From assembly GCA_964625755.1 (NCBI GenBank), contig CAZVBR010000031.1, forward strand, positions 1 through 8,391: a stretch of 8,391 nucleotides of DNA, given 5' to 3'. The DNA is from CAZVBR01 sp964625755. GTDB taxonomy: Bacteria > Patescibacteriota > Minisyncoccia > Phycocordibacterales > XYD1-FULL-46-19. Below the pieces are notes generated by a model. That model had not been told where the DNA came from. It did not search any database and saw only the letters and a program-made list of their open reading frames with translations. The position numbers and the translations under genes are program-made. This document shows positions 1 to 5,177 of the stretch, piece by piece. Every line of letters starts with the position of its first letter. Positions within the stretch are counted from its first letter, which is position 1.

Positions 1-447
1 GGCTGTTGCGATGGCGTCGTACTCGTCATCGTATCTTTTTCGCTCCGGAAGAGAAACCAGTCTTTCGACCATGGTCGTGATCTGTTTTTTGTCCGAGTGA
101 CCAAATCCGGTGATCGTGGTTTTTATTTCCACCGGGGAGTACTCGAATATTCTGAGTCCGTGTCGGGCGGCTAAATACAGTATGGCACCTTTAACAGCTG
201 CCACTTGACTGGCGGTTTTTTGATTTCGGCTGACAAACAGTTTTTCGACCGCCAAAATTTTCGGTTTTTCTTCGGTTACCCAGTGATCAAAAGTCTCTCC
301 GATAACCTTCAGTCTTTGGTTGAAATCGGTTTTGGCCGGGGTGATAATGCAATCCGAACATAAAACGGCCGTCCGGCGATCTTCATGTTCCAGGACCGCT
401 ATACCCAGACGGCCGTAACCCGGATCAATGCCGATTATTCTACTCAT
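1..447 (-). CDS. ruvC: Holliday junction resolvase RuvC (3' end cut by window edge)
   Basis: RuvC is the dimeric endonuclease that nicks Holliday junctions symmetrically, working with the RuvAB branch migration complex. The 149 visible residues begin MSRIIGIDPG and show the RNase H-like fold signature: D8 in GIDPG, E68 in AVEKLF, and D141 plus D144 in DDEYDAIA, so all four metal-binding acids are present with the usual DxxD spacing. The FVSRNQKTASQV stretch (71-82) matches the family's conserved region after the second catalytic acid. The family is about 160-175 residues, so only roughly 10-25 C-terminal residues lie outside the window. The start ATG (447-445) overlaps the yebC stop as ATGA, indicating translational coupling, and there is no separate promoter. 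It is the third gene of ruvB-yebC-ruvC. Identity is very secure; only the C-terminus is unseen. Confidence 0.96.
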   Translation of the reverse strand, partial: MSRIIGIDPGYGRLGIAVLEHEDRRTAVLCSDCIITPAKTDFNQRLKVIGETFDHWVTEEKPKILAVEKLFVSRNQKTASQVAAVKGAILYLAARHGLRIFEYSPVEIKTTITGFGHSDKKQITTMVERLVSLPERKRYDDEYDAIATA

Positions 448-974
448 GAGGCGTTGGTGATCACTTCATTGACATCCGGATGGTCCTCGAGTTTTTCTTT
501 CAAATCGGCCAATTTTTCTTGATCGGCGTCGTTTAGAGGTATGGTGGTGATCGGTTCAGAGACACCGTCTGTTTTTGTGAAAGCCCAGGCGGTAGAGCCG
601 GGTTCCCCCAAAGAGCCTCCGTTTTTATTCAGTAAGTGTTTTATTTCCGGGGTGGTCCGGTTTCGATTATCGGTGATCGAGATGATCATCAGAGCTACTC
701 CACCCGGGCCGTAACCTTCGTAGGTCACCTCCTCCAGTTCACTACTTTGAGCGTTTGTGCCTTTGGCTATCGCCCGGTCAATGTTGGTCATCGGCATATT
801 GGCGGCTCGGGCCCGGTCGATAACCGCTTTTAGTCCCGGATCATTTTTGTTCCCTTGGGCTCTTTTGGCTTCTAAGGCTATGGCTTGCGAGTAATTAGAG
901 AAAACCTTGCTTTTTTTGGAGTCTTCAACGGCTTTTTTGTGTTTTATTTTAGACCATTTATTGTGTCCGGCCAT
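444..974 (-). CDS. yebC: YebC/PmpR/TACO1-family protein, compact form
   Basis: The N-terminus MAGHNKWSKIKHKKAVEDSKK and the blocks AANMPMTNIDRAI (59-71), YEGYGPGGVALM (85-96), TDNRNRTTPEI (101-111) and GGSLGEPGSTAW (118-129) identify the YebC family. Members have been described as DNA-binding regulators and, more recently, as translation factors related to mitochondrial TACO1. At 176 residues it is about 65-70 shorter than the usual 240-250. The sequence runs from the AWAFTK strand almost straight into the C-terminal PLNDADQEKLADLKEKLEDHPDVNEVITNAS region, so the inserted middle domain appears cleanly missing while the N-terminal helical domain and the remaining lobe are kept. There is no frameshift, and the C-terminal DVNEVITNA motif is in frame. 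It sits 23 nt after ruvB and overlaps ruvC. Linkage of yebC with ruv genes is widespread in bacteria. No clear Shine-Dalgarno precedes the ATG. Confidence 0.95.
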   Translation of the reverse strand: MAGHNKWSKIKHKKAVEDSKKSKVFSNYSQAIALEAKRAQGNKNDPGLKAVIDRARAANMPMTNIDRAIAKGTNAQSSELEEVTYEGYGPGGVALMIISITDNRNRTTPEIKHLLNKNGGSLGEPGSTAWAFTKTDGVSEPITTIPLNDADQEKLADLKEKLEDHPDVNEVITNAS

Positions 975-997
975 ATGTTTTGTTGATTAAGTTATAA

Positions 998-2011
998 TTA
1001 AGAGGTTGGCATACTTATTCCTAGATGAGTATAGCCTTTTTCGGTGGCTAATCGGCCTTGCTTGGTTCGTTCCAAAAAACCAAGCTGGATCAGATAGGGT
1101 TCGTAAACTTCAAGAATAGTCGCTTCTTCTTCTCCCAAGGCGGTGGCCAGAGTGTTTAGGCCGGTCGGTCGGCCGTTGAATTTGTCGATTAAGACACTGA
1201 GTACTTGCCGGTCGGCGTGAGTCAGGCCGGCACTGTCGATCCCGAGTAAGGTTAGGGTTTCTTCTGCTAACTGTCGGTCGAGGGGGCGTTTGTTGACTTG
1301 AGCAAAATCACGACATCGTTTGAGTAGGTGGTTTGCGATCCGCGGGGTGTAGCGGCTTCTCTGGGCTATCACGGCGGCGGCGTCTCGTTCGATCTGGATG
1401 TTTAAAAGACCGGCCGATCGATCAATGATCTTGACGATCTCTTCTTGGGTGTAGTAATTCAGTTTAAATACTCCTCCGGAAAATCTGGACCTTAAAGGTG
1501 AGGATAGTAAGGCGATCCGGGTAGTGGCGGCCACCAGCGTAAAAGGGGGTAGGTCTAACTGCATAACTCGGGCCCCGGCGCCTTTACCCAGAACGATATG
1601 TAAAGACCCGGATTCCATAGCCGGGTACAGTACTTCTTCGACCATTTTATTCAAACGGTGAACTTCGTCAACGAAGAGTATATCACCTTTGTTTAGGTTG
1701 GTGAGGATCGAGGCCAAGTCTCCAACCTTGTCTATAGCCGGGCCGGAGGTGACTTTTACTTGGGCTTTCAGTTCTTTGGCGATCAGGTAAGCTAAAGTGG
1801 TCTTTCCGAGACCGGGCGGACCATAAAATAGTAAATGTTCCGGCTGTTGGTTTCTTTGGGTGGCGGCCTGAAGGAGTATTTGGAGGTTGTCTTTCACGGT
1901 TTTCTGGCCGATATATTCCTCCCATAGATCCGGACGCAGAGATCGGTCCAGATTGGTATCCGGGTTTTCGGGGTTGATATGGGGATTTATTTTGTATTCT
2001 TCTCTTGACAT
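998..2011 (-). CDS. ruvB: Holliday junction branch migration ATPase RuvB
   Basis: RuvB is the AAA+ hexameric motor that, with RuvA, drives branch migration of Holliday junctions in the cytoplasm. The 337-residue product has the normal family length. Visible motifs are SLRPDLWEEYIGQ (24-36), Walker A GPPGLGKTT (64-72, K70), Walker B ILFVDE (111-116), sensor 1 AATTR (161-165), the arginine finger region SSPLRSRF (170-177, R174), sensor 2 TPRIAN (222-227, R224) and the winged-helix C-terminal domain with RPTGLNTLA (281-289) and YEPYLIQLGFLERT (303-316). Small departures from the common consensus occur after sensor 1 (RIALL where RAGLL is usual) and at the finger (RSRFSG for RDRFG), but the key residues are intact. 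It is the first gene of ruvB-yebC-ruvC. No Shine-Dalgarno is visible, and the nearest -10 candidate lies only 12 nt before the ATG. Confidence 0.97.
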   Translation of the reverse strand: MSREEYKINPHINPENPDTNLDRSLRPDLWEEYIGQKTVKDNLQILLQAATQRNQQPEHLLFYGPPGLGKTTLAYLIAKELKAQVKVTSGPAIDKVGDLASILTNLNKGDILFVDEVHRLNKMVEEVLYPAMESGSLHIVLGKGAGARVMQLDLPPFTLVAATTRIALLSSPLRSRFSGGVFKLNYYTQEEIVKIIDRSAGLLNIQIERDAAAVIAQRSRYTPRIANHLLKRCRDFAQVNKRPLDRQLAEETLTLLGIDSAGLTHADRQVLSVLIDKFNGRPTGLNTLATALGEEEATILEVYEPYLIQLGFLERTKQGRLATEKGYTHLGISMPTS

Positions 2012-2033
2012 AAGAATAACTTTATGCTAGGCT
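2005..2033 (+). promoter_or_regulatory. Candidate plus-strand promoter for the structured element
   Basis: A perfect TTGACA (2005-2010), lying antisense over the first ruvB codons, is followed after 17 nt by TAGGCT (2028-2033), which keeps the three most conserved -10 positions (T, A and final T). Initiation would fall near 2040, just ahead of the closing helix that begins at 2048. That placement suits an independently transcribed small RNA. The -10 box is poor overall, so the call is tentative. Confidence 0.3.
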
Positions 2034-2052
2034 AGGGATAGTTTAAAATCAA
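2024..2052 (-). promoter_or_regulatory. Candidate promoter for ruvB-yebC-ruvC
   Basis: Read on the minus strand, TTGATT (2052-2047) is followed by a 17-nt spacer and TAGCAT (2029-2024). Each hexamer matches 4 of 6 consensus bases. The -10 box ends 12 nt before the ruvB ATG, giving a leader of about 5 nt or less. The -35 overlaps the outer end of the large inverted repeat (2048-2215), so folding or protein binding there could affect it. This is a pattern match only; the operon could also be read from pilB. Confidence 0.3.
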
Positions 2053-2215
2053 GCTCGTAAACCTCTAGGCAATTTAAGTTTAACACTTAACGGGTTTTTT
2101 CGTTAGGACATCTTGGTGCTTCATTATTTATGAAGATGTCTGGGGTTATCCTAATGGATTAATCTAACTTTATTTGCACTAATAAAGAGATTGCCTAGAG
2201 GTTTACAGGCTTGAT
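2048..2215 (+). ncRNA. Putative structured RNA (or MITE-like element) closed by a 26-bp inverted repeat
   Basis: Arms 2048-2073 and 2190-2215 are complementary at 24 of 26 positions; the two exceptions are the adjacent pairs 2055/2208 (a U-G wobble on the plus strand) and 2056/2207. Inside are hairpin A, TTAAGT/ACTTAA (2074-2079/2085-2090, loop 5); hairpin B, 2099-2108/2149-2158, containing CATCTT/AAGATG (2109-2114/2133-2138); and hairpin C, CTTTATT/AATAAAG (2168-2174/2181-2187, loop 6). Reading the plus strand gives four G-U pairs (2055/2208, 2074/2189, 2100/2157, 2102/2155) that become A-C on the minus strand, against one the other way, so plus is favoured. The layout of a long closing helix, a bubble with small hairpins on each side and an apical stem-loop, at about 170-180 nt, recalls 6S RNA, but no sequence motif proves this. 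A MITE with 26-bp terminal repeats is the main alternative; no clear target-site duplication is visible. It could also end the pilB message. No open reading frame of note lies inside. Confidence 0.5.
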
Positions 2216-2232
2216 CGAATAAAATTAAGTTT

Positions 2233-3933
2233 TCAAATAACTTCTTCGTTCAAATCAACCACCCGACCCAAGTCGGCCAGCGAAGTGGTGCCGTTTATGA
2301 CCTTGATCACTCCGTCTTGCTTCATATCAAGGATCTTCTGGTCAAACGCCGCCTTTCTTATATCTCTTTCACTGGGGCTGTCGAGAGTGGTTTTGTTGAC
2401 GGATTCATCCATGGCGACCGCTTCAAATACTCCTTGTCGACCTTTGTACCCGGTGTAATGACAGGCTTGACATTGTCCCGGTTCCCAGATCTTTTCGACC
2501 TCTTCCGGTAAATCGATCTCCGGTCTTTTGTCTTTGATCTTGGCAACGATCTTGTCTAATAATTCCTTTTCCTCCGGAGTAGGGGTTTTTTCTTTTTTGC
2601 AGTTAAAGCAGAGTTTCCGGATCAATCTCTGAGCAATAGACAGGCTTAAGGCTGAGCCGATGACCTTAGGGTTGACCCCCAGATCGATCAGGCGAGGGAT
2701 CGCCCCGGCTGCGTTGTTGGTGTGCAAGGTCGAGAAAACCAAATGACCGGTCAGAGAAGCGTTGATTGCGATTTTAGCGGTTTCTGAGTCCCGGATCTCG
2801 CCGACCATTATCACATCCGGATCTTGACGGAGGGCAGATCTCAACCCGGAAAGAAAGGAGTATTCTTTCTCGCGATTAACTTGGGTTTGGTTGACGCCTT
2901 CTAAGTGGTACTCGATCGGATCCTCGATGGTGATGATCTTGTTTTCCGGGGAATTTATGCGTTTCAGGAAGGCGTACAGGGTGGTGGTTTTTCCGGAGCC
3001 GGTCGGTCCGGTTAGCAGGATCAAGCCGTTGGGTTTTTTGATCTCTCGGTCAAAGATTTTGAACAAATGATCCTCAACACCCAGATTTTCGAAAGTGACC
3101 GCGATGGCTTTGGGGTTTAAGATCCTCATAACGATTGATTCGCCGTATGATCCCGGTAAAATAGAGGTTCTGATCTCTATGTCACTGCCGGCCACCTTTA
3201 TACTAAACCGTCCGTCTTGGGCCGACTCTTTTATGTTGAGTTTCAAGCCGGAGACTAGTTTTATTCGGGACAGTAATGATCGGTAAATACTGTTCGGAAT
3301 GGAGGCTACGTTTTGCAGGACGCCGTCCAATCGGTACCGCAAGCGGACATGGTCTTCTTCCGGCTCAATATGGACATCGGAGGCATCAGTGGTCAAGGAT
3401 CCGGACAAGATCATCTCAAGGATGGCGGAAATACCTTTGCCTTGGTTTATTTCTGATATTTCGGTTTCCAGTTTGTCTTTTATGTCTTTCAAATTATTCA
3501 GTTCGTTCAAGAATCGATCTATCCGGTCGTCCGAGATATTGATCATCCCGGCTTCGGTTTTTTCTGAGTCCGAGATCTCTTGGTAGTACTCCCAAGCTCG
3601 CTTGAGGCTGTTTTCGGAGGTCAGGTAAACGGCGATCCGGTAATTTTTCTGTTCTTGGAGGTCTTTGATCACACTTTGAACCTCTTCGGTGTTTGGATTG
3701 AGGGTAGCCAAAGAGAGTTCTTTTCCTTTTGATTTGAAAGCCGCCATTTTTCCTTTGCGGGCTTTTTCTTCCGGGATCAAACTTAAGGCGTCGGTATTGA
3801 TTATTGATTTTGAAAGATCAATATACGGCAAGCCGTATTTATTCGCCAGAATGCGCGCCAGATCTTCCGCTTCTTTTGACCTGAATTCCGCTAACTTTTT
3901 GCGGTATTTATCATCATTAAAATCAGTTGCCAT
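2233..3933 (-). CDS. pilB: Type IV pilus assembly ATPase PilB (GspE/T2SS-E family)
   Basis: This is the cytoplasmic hexameric ATPase that powers pilin polymerisation at the inner membrane platform. The 566 residues have the family's normal length. In order they show an N-terminal GspE/MshE-like domain (about 20-120, with YGLPYIDLS at 33-41), a linker rich in charged residues (about 120-165), the N2 region with DASDVHIEP (183-191) and RYRLDGVL (199-206), Walker A GPTGSGKTT (309-317), the Asp box IEDPIEY (336-342), Walker B DPDVIMVGEIRD (371-382) and the His box GHLVFSTLHTN (396-406). A zinc-binding set C442xxC445 and C488xxC491 closes it. This cysteine set, present in PilB/GspE but not in the retraction ATPase PilT, favours assembly. 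No other pilus gene is in the window. The ATG is not preceded by a Shine-Dalgarno, and a -10 box sits 8 nt upstream. Confidence 0.95.
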   Translation of the reverse strand: MATDFNDDKYRKKLAEFRSKEAEDLARILANKYGLPYIDLSKSIINTDALSLIPEEKARKGKMAAFKSKGKELSLATLNPNTEEVQSVIKDLQEQKNYRIAVYLTSENSLKRAWEYYQEISDSEKTEAGMINISDDRIDRFLNELNNLKDIKDKLETEISEINQGKGISAILEMILSGSLTTDASDVHIEPEEDHVRLRYRLDGVLQNVASIPNSIYRSLLSRIKLVSGLKLNIKESAQDGRFSIKVAGSDIEIRTSILPGSYGESIVMRILNPKAIAVTFENLGVEDHLFKIFDREIKKPNGLILLTGPTGSGKTTTLYAFLKRINSPENKIITIEDPIEYHLEGVNQTQVNREKEYSFLSGLRSALRQDPDVIMVGEIRDSETAKIAINASLTGHLVFSTLHTNNAAGAIPRLIDLGVNPKVIGSALSLSIAQRLIRKLCFNCKKEKTPTPEEKELLDKIVAKIKDKRPEIDLPEEVEKIWEPGQCQACHYTGYKGRQGVFEAVAMDESVNKTTLDSPSERDIRKAAFDQKILDMKQDGVIKVINGTTSLADLGRVVDLNEEVI

Positions 3934-3941
3934 GTTCGTTC

Positions 3942-3969
3942 ATTGTACATTATTCCGGTTCAAATTCAA
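3942..3969 (-). promoter_or_regulatory. Candidate promoter for pilB, leaderless type
   Basis: On the minus strand, TTGAAT (3969-3964) is followed by 16 nt and TACAAT (3947-3942), which matches the -10 consensus at 5 of 6 positions. Only 8 nt separate the -10 box from the pilB ATG, so transcription would start at or almost at the start codon. Confidence 0.45.
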
Positions 3970-4166
3970 TTCCTCTGTTTTTATTCCTAGCACAGTTGAT
4001 CTCGGATGCAATATTGACTTATTCAAGATAATGTGCTTTTTGTTGATAACTTTTATTGATAATGAGAAGAGCGGGTGGGTGTTTAAAGGGGGCAAAGCCC
4101 GGGTAGCGAATTGAGACCGAGTTTTTGGTTGAGGAGGGTTTCGAGGCGGGAAGGGTGTTATTTATA

Positions 4167-4194
4167 TTGACATTTTGCTTATATGTGATATAAT
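4167..4194 (+). promoter_or_regulatory. Consensus sigma70-type promoter with extended -10
   Basis: TTGACA (4167-4172), a 16-nt spacer and TATAAT (4189-4194) match the consensus at all 12 positions, and TGA directly before the -10 box gives an extended -10 element. Initiation is expected near 4201, about 40 nt before the ATG at 4242. It is by far the strongest promoter in the window, so the small lipoprotein transcript is probably abundant. Confidence 0.88.
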
Positions 4195-4229
4195 AACAAA
4201 GAACGGTCATTGCATAAACACAACAAGGG

Positions 4230-4236
4230 AAGGAGG
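4230..4236 (+). promoter_or_regulatory. Strong Shine-Dalgarno site
   Basis: AAGGAGG lies 5 nt before the ATG at 4242 and is an excellent anti-16S match. It fixes this start and contrasts with the other genes here, whose starts lack such a site. Confidence 0.85.
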
Positions 4237-4241
4237 ATGTT

Positions 4242-4613
4242 ATGCGTATAGTAATGGGGTTGATTCTTGTGGTTGTTACCGCCGGCGGCTGTGCCGGTGG
4301 TGGGCATTATTATGCCCAACCACAACCACGGTCGCAGACCGTGGTTGTTGACAGCGACACCGCTCTGCGGTGGCGTCAGCAGCACGAGAGGGAGAGACAA
4401 GCGGCCCATCGGCGAATGATGGACCGTCGGCGCGAAGCTGCTCGGCGCGAACAACAGGAACGCCAGCAGGAGCTGCGCGAGCGCCAGCAGCGCTCGCGAG
4501 ATCTCCAAAACCTATCTCGCGAGCTCCAATCATGGAGCCGCGAGAGATCGCGGCAGCAACAGCAGGCACCGTCTCGGCGAGAAGTCAATCCGAGACGGAA
4601 CATCCGTCGCTAG
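4242..4613 (+). CDS. Putative Arg/Gln-rich, lysine-free small lipoprotein
   Basis: The product is not recognised as a known family. Its 123 residues begin with a short charged start (MR), a hydrophobic stretch (I3-V12) and AGGC ending at C17, which fits a lipoprotein signal peptide, although alanine at -3 is less usual than leucine. The mature part (17-123) has about 27 Arg, no Lys and about 14 Asp/Glu. Residues about 42-105 are a low-complexity charged helix with a seven-residue repeat unit (RQQ at 72-74 and 79-81), consistent with a coiled coil. The protein would be exported and anchored by lipid, but its role is unknown. The perfect promoter, strong Shine-Dalgarno site and downstream terminator make it a single-gene unit. 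GC content is much higher than in neighbours (65-72% in two 60-nt lines, against about 45% in one line of polA), and all six Arg codons are used, suggesting transfer or selection on RNA folding. A non-coding structured RNA is the alternative. Confidence 0.6.
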   Translation: MRIVMGLILVVVTAGGCAGGGHYYAQPQPRSQTVVVDSDTALRWRQQHERERQAAHRRMMDRRREAARREQQERQQELRERQQRSRDLQNLSRELQSWSRERSRQQQQAPSRREVNPRRNIRR

Positions 4614-4627
4614 CCCCGGCGACGGAT
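4267..4627 (+). repeat. Near-continuous array of perfect hairpins across the lipoprotein message
   Basis: Inverted repeats follow one another across the whole gene. They are 4267-4275/4317-4325 (9 bp); 4278-4286/4293-4301 (9 bp, one G-T); 4302-4307/4312-4317 (6); 4322-4333/4337-4348 (12 bp, loop 3); 4358-4363/4367-4372 (6); 4401-4410/4418-4427 (one mismatch); 4438-4447/4461-4469 (internal loop); 4476-4484/4490-4498 (9 bp, loop 5); 4492-4502/4514-4524 (11 bp, loop 11); 4523-4528/4533-4538 (6); 4537-4543/4548-4554 (7); 4569-4577/4590-4598 (9); and 4602-4610/4619-4627 (9 bp, spanning the stop codon). Some share bases and so exclude each other. Such density is unusual for coding sequence and suggests selection on RNA or single-stranded DNA structure. 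Confidence 0.75.
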
Positions 4628-4629
4628 AC

Positions 4630-4675
4630 CAAGCGCCCACCCGGTTATACTCGGGTCGGGCGCTTGTTTGGTTTT
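4630..4675 (+). terminator. Strong intrinsic terminator after the lipoprotein gene
   Basis: CAAGCGCCC plus ACCCG (4630-4643) pairs with CGGGT (4652-4656) and GGGCGCTTG (4658-4666). This gives a 14-bp stem with one bulged C and an 8-nt loop, followed by TTTGGTTTT. It closes the unit that starts at the promoter near 4167 and insulates tsaE. Confidence 0.88.
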
Positions 4676-4696
4676 AATAAAAAGGTAGCAAAATTA

Positions 4697-4724
4697 TTTG
4701 TTCCGGTTTAGTTTATGCTAAAAT
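4697..4724 (+). promoter_or_regulatory. Candidate promoter for tsaE-polA, leaderless type
   Basis: TAAAAT (4719-4724), preceded by TGC (4716-4718), forms an extended -10 element. No good -35 is visible; TTTGTT (4697-4702) is the best at 16 nt. Six nucleotides separate the -10 box from the tsaE ATG, so initiation would fall on the start codon itself. The preceding intrinsic terminator makes a fresh promoter here necessary. Confidence 0.5.
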
Positions 4725-4730
4725 ACTCCT

Positions 4731-5177
4731 ATGCCGAAGACTCGTTCTGCCACCGAGACAAAAGCCTTAGCAAAAGAATATGTACAGCAACTAGAGCCGC
4801 AATCGACCGGAGCGGTGGTTTTGGCGTTGTGTGGTGATCTCGGAGCGGGGAAAACCACATTTATTCAGGGTATGGCCAAAGCTTTGGATCTGGATCACAG
4901 AGATGTCACCAGTCCGACTTTTTTGATCATAAAAAAACACCGGATCAAAAAGATCGGCAGAGGGTTTAAGCGTTTGATACATATTGACTGTTATCGTTTA
5001 AATCAGGTTTCTGAAATTGCTAACTTAGGTTGGTCGGAGATCATTGCCGAGCCGAATAATTTGGTCGTGATCGAGTGGCCGGACCGGATCATGTCTCTTT
5101 TGCCGAAAGACACTCAGATGATCCGGATGACCTGGCTTAATGACAAAGAAAGAGAGATCATATATGACCAAGGGTAA
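4731..5177 (+). CDS. tsaE: tRNA t6A37 biosynthesis ATPase TsaE (YjeE)
   Basis: TsaE is the P-loop ATPase that works with TsaB and TsaD in placing threonylcarbamoyladenosine at position 37 of ANN-decoding tRNAs. The 148-residue product has the usual length. Visible signatures are Walker A GDLGAGKTT (35-43), the switch-like TSPTF (60-64), HIDCYRL (84-90) and VVIEWPDR (112-119), all hallmark motifs of the family. A short basic insertion (KKHRIKKIGRGFKR, 68-81) sits between SPTF and HIDCYRL, where many members have a shorter loop. The last 14 nt overlap the polA start, so the two are likely co-translated. The tsaB and tsaD partners are not in the window. The start has no Shine-Dalgarno and sits 6 nt after an extended -10 box. 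Confidence 0.96.
   Translation: MPKTRSATETKALAKEYVQQLEPQSTGAVVLALCGDLGAGKTTFIQGMAKALDLDHRDVTSPTFLIIKKHRIKKIGRGFKRLIHIDCYRLNQVSEIANLGWSEIIAEPNNLVVIEWPDRIMSLLPKDTQMIRMTWLNDKEREIIYDQG

Larger units (their letters stand above)
3934..4241. other. Divergent intergenic region between pilB and the lipoprotein gene
   Basis: This 308-bp gap separates the minus-strand and plus-strand gene blocks. The pilB-proximal part (3934-4060) is AT-rich and holds the weak pilB promoter. The middle (4063-4160) turns G-rich on the plus strand, with a minor GGGC/GCCC hairpin (4090-4093/4097-4100). The right end holds the consensus plus-strand promoter and a leader of roughly 40 nt with a strong ribosome binding site. 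I see no convincing gene or tRNA in it. Confidence 0.7.

Noticed and set aside
2048..2215. Calling the inverted-repeat element a CRISPR or complete insertion sequence
   Set aside because: There is one inverted pair, no direct repeat series and no transposase frame within 168 nt.
3095..3586. Plus-strand frames inside pilB
   Set aside because: They are antisense shadows of a well-supported pilB reading frame with intact motifs.
3953..3972. T-arm-like GGTTCAAATTC suggesting a tRNA
   Set aside because: The flanking five bases do not pair to form a T stem, and no D arm or anticodon arm can be placed upstream.
4041..4062. Two DnaA-box-like 9-mers on the minus strand (TTATCAACA and TTATCAATA), 13 bp apart
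   Set aside because: Each departs from TTATCCACA, the surrounding genes (pilB, tsaE, polA) are not origin markers, and no dnaA, dnaN or AT-rich unwinding repeat is seen.
4090..4100. GGGC/GCCC hairpin in the divergent region as a terminator
   Set aside because: Only 4 bp with a 3-nt loop and no T-run on either strand at the right distance.
4019..4210. Minus-strand 63-codon frame in the divergent region
   Set aside because: It runs through the consensus plus-strand promoter, has no ribosome binding site and resembles no family I know.
4201..4675. Identity of the hairpin-rich transcript as RNase P RNA or tmRNA
   Set aside because: The conserved RNase P core motifs and the tmRNA tRNA-like 3' end are not present on either strand.
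4276..4711. Other open frames over the lipoprotein gene on both strands (for example 4370-4711 plus and 4276-4569 minus)
   Set aside because: They are by-products of GC-rich sequence with few stops. None has a ribosome binding site or a recognisable domain, whereas the 4242 frame has a strong site and a signal peptide.
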